Assembly (NCBI RefSeq): GCF_001722335.1
Contig: NZ_MIHA01000026.1
Location: 1-64,000 of the forward strand
Length of the DNA: 64,000 nt
Reading direction: 5' to 3'
From: Mycolicibacterium flavescens
GTDB lineage: Bacteria; Actinomycetota; Actinomycetes; Mycobacteriales; Mycobacteriaceae
Shown here: positions 60,294-64,000 of the stretch, piece by piece
Position numbering within the stretch: the stretch's first letter is position 1
Layout: each line of letters starts with the position of its first letter
Program-made: the position numbers and the translations under genes
The notes under the pieces: model-generated
Database searches by the model: none
Told to the model about the DNA's origin: nothing
The model's input: only the letters and a program-made list of their open reading frames with translations

Positions 60294-61865
60294 ATGACCA
60301 CTCCCGCGCCGGTGCGGCCATCGAGAAGTGCGTTCGCCGAACATCTTTCGCGGCTCGCGTCGTTCGCCACCGCACCGGAGGCCAAACCCGCGCGGCTGGG
60401 TTTCCTGGGCGCGGTGCTGATCACCGCCGGCGGACTGGGCGCGGGCAGCACCCGGTTGCACGATCCGCTGCTGGAGTCGTTGCACCTGTCGTGGCTGCGC
60501 TTCGGGCACGGCCTGGTGCTGTCGTCGGTGCTGCTGTGGGGCGGTGTGGCGCTGATGCTGGCGGCCTGGCTGTGGCTCGGCAGGCAGGTGATCGGCCGCC
60601 GCGTCTCCGAGTACACGATGGTGGCCACCACCGGCTTCTGGTTGCTGCCGCTGCTGTTGAGTGTGCCGCTGTTCAGCCGCGACACCTACTCCTACCTGGC
60701 ACAGGGAGCGCTGCTGCGCGACGGTTTCGACCCGTACGCCGTCGGCCCCATCGACAACCCGAACTCGTTGCTGGACAACGTCAGTCCGATCTGGACCACG
60801 ACGACCGCACCGTACGGGCCGGGCTTCATCCTGATCGCGAAGTTCGTCACGATGCTGGTCGGCGATGACGTCGTCGCCGGCACGATGCTGCTGCGCCTCG
60901 GCATGCTGCCGGGGTTGGCGTTGCTGATCTGGGCCGCCCCGCGGGTGGCCCGCCACATCGGCGCCGACGGCGCGACCGCGCTGTGGATCTGCGTGCTCAA
61001 CCCGCTGGTGATCATCCACCTGATGGGGGGCGTGCACAACGAGATGCTGATGGTCGGCCTCATGATGGCCGGCATCGCGCTCACCTTCGGCGGGCGACCC
61101 GTCGTCGGCGTGGGTCTGATCGGCGCGGCCGTCGCGGTGAAAGCGACCGCCGGACTGGCCCTTCCGTTCATGGTGTGGGTGTGGGCGCGCGGGCTGCGCG
61201 ACCGGCGCGGCCTGGCCCCGGCGAAGGCGTTCGCGGCGGCCACGGCGGCGTCGGCGCTGATCTTCGTCGCGGTGTTCGCGGTGCTGTCGTTGGCCGCGGG
61301 CGTGGGGCTGGGCTGGCTCACCGCGCTGGCCGGGTCGGTGAAGATCATCAACTGGCTGACCCTGCCGACCGCGGCGGCCAACCTGATCAACGTGTTCGGC
61401 GGGATGTTCCTGCCGGTCAACTTCTACGCGGTGCTCGACATCGCCCGCATCATCGGCATCGTGGTGATCGCGGTGTCACTTCCGCTGCTGTGGTGGCGAT
61501 TTCGGCACACCGACCGCGACGCGCTGACCGGTATCGCGTGGGTGATGGTGGTCGTCGTGCTGCTGGTGCCCGCCGCGCTGCCCTGGTACTACACCTGGCC
61601 GCTGGCGGTGGTGGCCGCGCTGGCCCAGTCGCGGCGCTCGATCGCGGTGATCGCCGCGTTCTCGACCTGGATCACCGTGATCTGGAAGCCCGACGGAGCC
61701 CACGGGATGTACTCGTGGTCGCACGTGGCGCTGGCCACCGCGTCGGCCGCCGTGGCGTGGTACGCCCTGCACAAGGCGCCCGGGGTCAGTACGCCATCGC
61801 CTGGGCCCGGCGCACCACCTCGCGGGCCTGATGCGAATGAAGAGCGTCAACCGGCCGAGCGTTAG
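60294..61865 (+). CDS. mptA: Alpha-(1->6)-mannopyranosyltransferase A
   Basis: A 523-residue polyprenyl-phosphate-mannose-dependent GT-C enzyme with about 12 membrane helices. The signature is FSRDTYSYLAQG with the catalytic Asp near 130, followed by the periplasmic-loop motif GFDPYAVGP and PYGPGFILIA. The orthologue Rv2174 elongates the mannan core of lipomannan and lipoarabinomannan on the outer face. It directly follows idsA2. Its last 80 bases overlap the convergent Rv2175c-like gene, the largest real gene overlap in the window. Confidence 0.95.
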   Translation: MTTPAPVRPSRSAFAEHLSRLASFATAPEAKPARLGFLGAVLITAGGLGAGSTRLHDPLLESLHLSWLRFGHGLVLSSVLLWGGVALMLAAWLWLGRQVIGRRVSEYTMVATTGFWLLPLLLSVPLFSRDTYSYLAQGALLRDGFDPYAVGPIDNPNSLLDNVSPIWTTTTAPYGPGFILIAKFVTMLVGDDVVAGTMLLRLGMLPGLALLIWAAPRVARHIGADGATALWICVLNPLVIIHLMGGVHNEMLMVGLMMAGIALTFGGRPVVGVGLIGAAVAVKATAGLALPFMVWVWARGLRDRRGLAPAKAFAAATAASALIFVAVFAVLSLAAGVGLGWLTALAGSVKIINWLTLPTAAANLINVFGGMFLPVNFYAVLDIARIIGIVVIAVSLPLLWWRFRHTDRDALTGIAWVMVVVVLLVPAALPWYYTWPLAVVAALAQSRRSIAVIAAFSTWITVIWKPDGAHGMYSWSHVALATASAAVAWYALHKAPGVSTPSPGPGAPPRGPDANEERQPAER

Positions 61866-62190
61866 CCAGCTTGTCGTTGGCCCCGTCGCGGCTGACCGTC
61901 AGCGACGGGTCCGGGGTGAACAGCCAACGCAGGATCTCGGTTTCGTGGTACCCGCCGTCGTGCAGCACCACCAGCAGCCCGGGCAGGCTCTTGACCACGT
62001 GCCCGCTGCCGTCGAAGAAGGCCTTCGGCACCACCACCGCGCCGCCGCGGCGGACCGCGATCAGGTGACCGTCCCTCAACTGCTGATGCACCTTGGTCAC
62101 CGCGACGCCGAGCAGATCGGCGACGGTCGGTAGGTCGTACATCTCTTCGGCGGGATCAAGAACGTCCTCGGCGGCCGGAATGCTGCTCAC
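61786..62190 (-). CDS. DNA-binding protein, PknL substrate (Rv2175c-like)
   Basis: A 134-residue protein with an N-terminal winged HTH-like helix pair (LPTVADLLGVAVTKVHQQLRDGHLIAVRRGG) and a beta-rich wing, then VVVPKAFFDGS and a helical C-terminal region (ETEILRWLFTPDPSL). The orthologue Rv2175c binds DNA and is phosphorylated by PknL, encoded divergently next door, which fits the layout here. The 3' end overlaps mptA by 80 bases. Confidence 0.9.
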   Translation of the reverse strand: MSSIPAAEDVLDPAEEMYDLPTVADLLGVAVTKVHQQLRDGHLIAVRRGGAVVVPKAFFDGSGHVVKSLPGLLVVLHDGGYHETEILRWLFTPDPSLTVSRDGANDKLANARPVDALHSHQAREVVRRAQAMAY

Positions 62191-62256
62191 CGCACCGAGT
62201 CTAGATCCGAGAACTCACCACCGGAGCCGCATATTCGCGGAGGCGCCGTCCGTAAC

Positions 62257-63423
62257 ATGTCTCCGGTGGACGCCTACGCCGACCCGCTCGCCGGGATTGT
62301 GCTCGACGGTCGGTACCGCGTCGACACGATGATCGCCACCGGTGGCATGTCGGCGGTGTACCGGGGGCTGGATCTGCGGCTGGACCGGCCGGTCGCCGTC
62401 AAGATCATGGACTCGCGGTACGCCGGTGACACCCAGTTCCTGACCCGGTTCCAGCGCGAGGCGCGGGCGGTGGCGCGGCTGGCGCATCCCGGCGTGGTCG
62501 CGGTGTTCGACCAGGGCATCGACGGTCAGCACCCGTTTCTGGTGATGGAACTCGTCGAGGGCGGCACGCTGCGCGAACTGCTGCGCGAACGCGGCCCCAT
62601 GCCGCCGCACGCGGCGGCCGCGGTGCTGGGCCCGGTGCTGGGTGGGCTGTCCGCCGCGCACCGGGCCGGGCTGGTGCACCGCGACATCAAGCCCGAGAAC
62701 GTGCTGATCTCCGACGCCGGCGACGTCAAGATCGCCGACTTCGGTCTGGTGCGTGCGGTCGCCGACGCCAAGATCACCTCCACCAGCGTGATCCTGGGCA
62801 CCGCGGCGTACCTGTCGCCCGAACAGGTCAGCACCGGCGACGCCGGGCCGGGCAGCGACGTCTACGGCGTCGGCATCATGACCTACGAACTGCTGACCGG
62901 GCGCACCCCGTTCACCGGCGACACCGCGCTCACGGTGGCCTATCAGCGGATGGACAACGACGTACCGCCCCCGAGTTCGGTGATCACCGGTGTGCCACCG
63001 CAGTTCGACGAGCTCGTGTTGCGGGCCACCGACCGCGACCCGGCCCGCCGGTACGCCGACGCCGAGGAGATGGGCGAGGAGCTGGCCGCGATCGTCGAAG
63101 AACTCGGGCTGCCCCCGTTCCGGGTGCCCGCACCGCAACAGTCCGCACAGCACACCTCCGCGGCGATGACGGCCCCGCCCCCGCCGCCGATGCCGCCGCC
63201 GCCCCGCCAGCAGACCCGGGCCTACGAGCGCGACGAGCTCCCCGAACCCGAATACGATGCGCCCGCAAGCCGATTCGCGGGTATCGACATCGACGAGTTC
63301 TACTGGGCGCGGCAGCGGGCCAAGCGGGCGCTGCTGTTCTGGTTCGTCGCCGTGCTGACGTTGACCGGGCTGGTCGCCGCCGCGGCGTGGACCGTCGGCA
63401 GCAACCTGCCGAACCTGATCTGA
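62257..63423 (+). CDS. pknL: Serine/threonine-protein kinase PknL
   Basis: A 388-residue membrane-bound kinase. Catalytic Lys49 is in PVAVKIM, HRD at 141-143 in VHRDIKPENVL, and DFG at 161-163. The activation loop ADAKITSTSVILGT has several Thr/Ser, the likely autophosphorylation sites. A Pro-rich juxtamembrane linker (about 292-315) precedes a single membrane helix at about 355-378; only about ten residues lie outside, so there is no sensor domain. Divergent from its substrate gene. It is convergent with aroG; ten bases separate the stops. Confidence 0.97.
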   Translation: MSPVDAYADPLAGIVLDGRYRVDTMIATGGMSAVYRGLDLRLDRPVAVKIMDSRYAGDTQFLTRFQREARAVARLAHPGVVAVFDQGIDGQHPFLVMELVEGGTLRELLRERGPMPPHAAAAVLGPVLGGLSAAHRAGLVHRDIKPENVLISDAGDVKIADFGLVRAVADAKITSTSVILGTAAYLSPEQVSTGDAGPGSDVYGVGIMTYELLTGRTPFTGDTALTVAYQRMDNDVPPPSSVITGVPPQFDELVLRATDRDPARRYADAEEMGEELAAIVEELGLPPFRVPAPQQSAQHTSAAMTAPPPPPMPPPPRQQTRAYERDELPEPEYDAPASRFAGIDIDEFYWARQRAKRALLFWFVAVLTLTGLVAAAAWTVGSNLPNLI

Positions 63424-63433
63424 GCGTGCGACG

Positions 63434-64000
<567 letters not shown>

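Overview
The window is chromosomal DNA of a high-GC actinobacterium. Gene content and order point to a fast-growing mycobacterium (Mycolicibacterium-like). Most genes follow, in order, the Mycobacterium tuberculosis segment from metH (Rv2124c) to aroG (Rv2178c). Marker genes are mshC (mycothiol), wag31, lppL, lppM, mptA, pknL and a mycobacterial-type dcw cluster. The assimilatory nitrate reductase fused to a diflavin reductase is typical of fast growers. All homology calls are from recognition of the sequences, not from a search.

Layout. 1-1714: the edge of an MceG/Mkl-like ABC ATPase, a HAD phosphatase and an NmrA-like reductase. 1745-9225: metH with a long, structured leader, a PAC2 protein, a DUF1254 lipoprotein and an SDR. 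9348-19240: mshC, cysQ, the SCO1664/DUF3090 pair, a histidine phosphatase, uppP, a small Rv2137c-like gene, lppL, a DUF5703 gene, pyrD, the PEBP protein TB18.6 and an M20 peptidase. 19321-19409: tRNA-Leu(GAG). 19498-35499: a block largely absent from the M. tuberculosis order, with nasN-narK nitrate assimilation, an alpha/beta hydrolase, a cyclase-ATPase-LuxR regulator, two tandem phospholipase D-like genes, a serine-hydrolase-fold lipoprotein without catalytic residues, a glutamine amidotransferase and an SRPBCC-epimerase fusion.

35595-57532 is the growth and division core: a phosphoribosyltransferase, an Rv2144c-like membrane protein, wag31, yggT, sepF, yggS, yfiH, ftsZ, ftsQ, murC, murG, ftsW, murD, mraY, murF, murE, pbpB, an FtsL-like protein, rsmH, mraZ and a DUF3040 protein. 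All but the phosphoribosyltransferase lie on the minus strand, many joined by 4-base start/stop overlaps. Transcription starts at mraZ, where three 10-bp-spaced MraZ-type boxes overlap a -10 element. 57754-64000 carries a GNAT, lppM, idsA2, mptA, the Rv2175c-like DNA-binding protein, pknL and the C-terminal end of aroG.

The genes converge on envelope building. idsA2 makes prenyl chains. uppP recycles the lipid carrier. Mur enzymes, MraY and MurG make lipid II. FtsW and PbpB polymerise it at FtsZ/FtsQ/FtsL/SepF sites, Wag31 directs polar growth, and MptA extends lipomannan on prenyl-phosphate-mannose. The least expected signals are a set of mutually exclusive RNA helices that can hide or expose the metH ribosome binding site, a roughly 60-bp dispersed intergenic repeat present twice, and a GAAAC-N6-GAAAC (GlnR-like) box upstream of narK-nasN.
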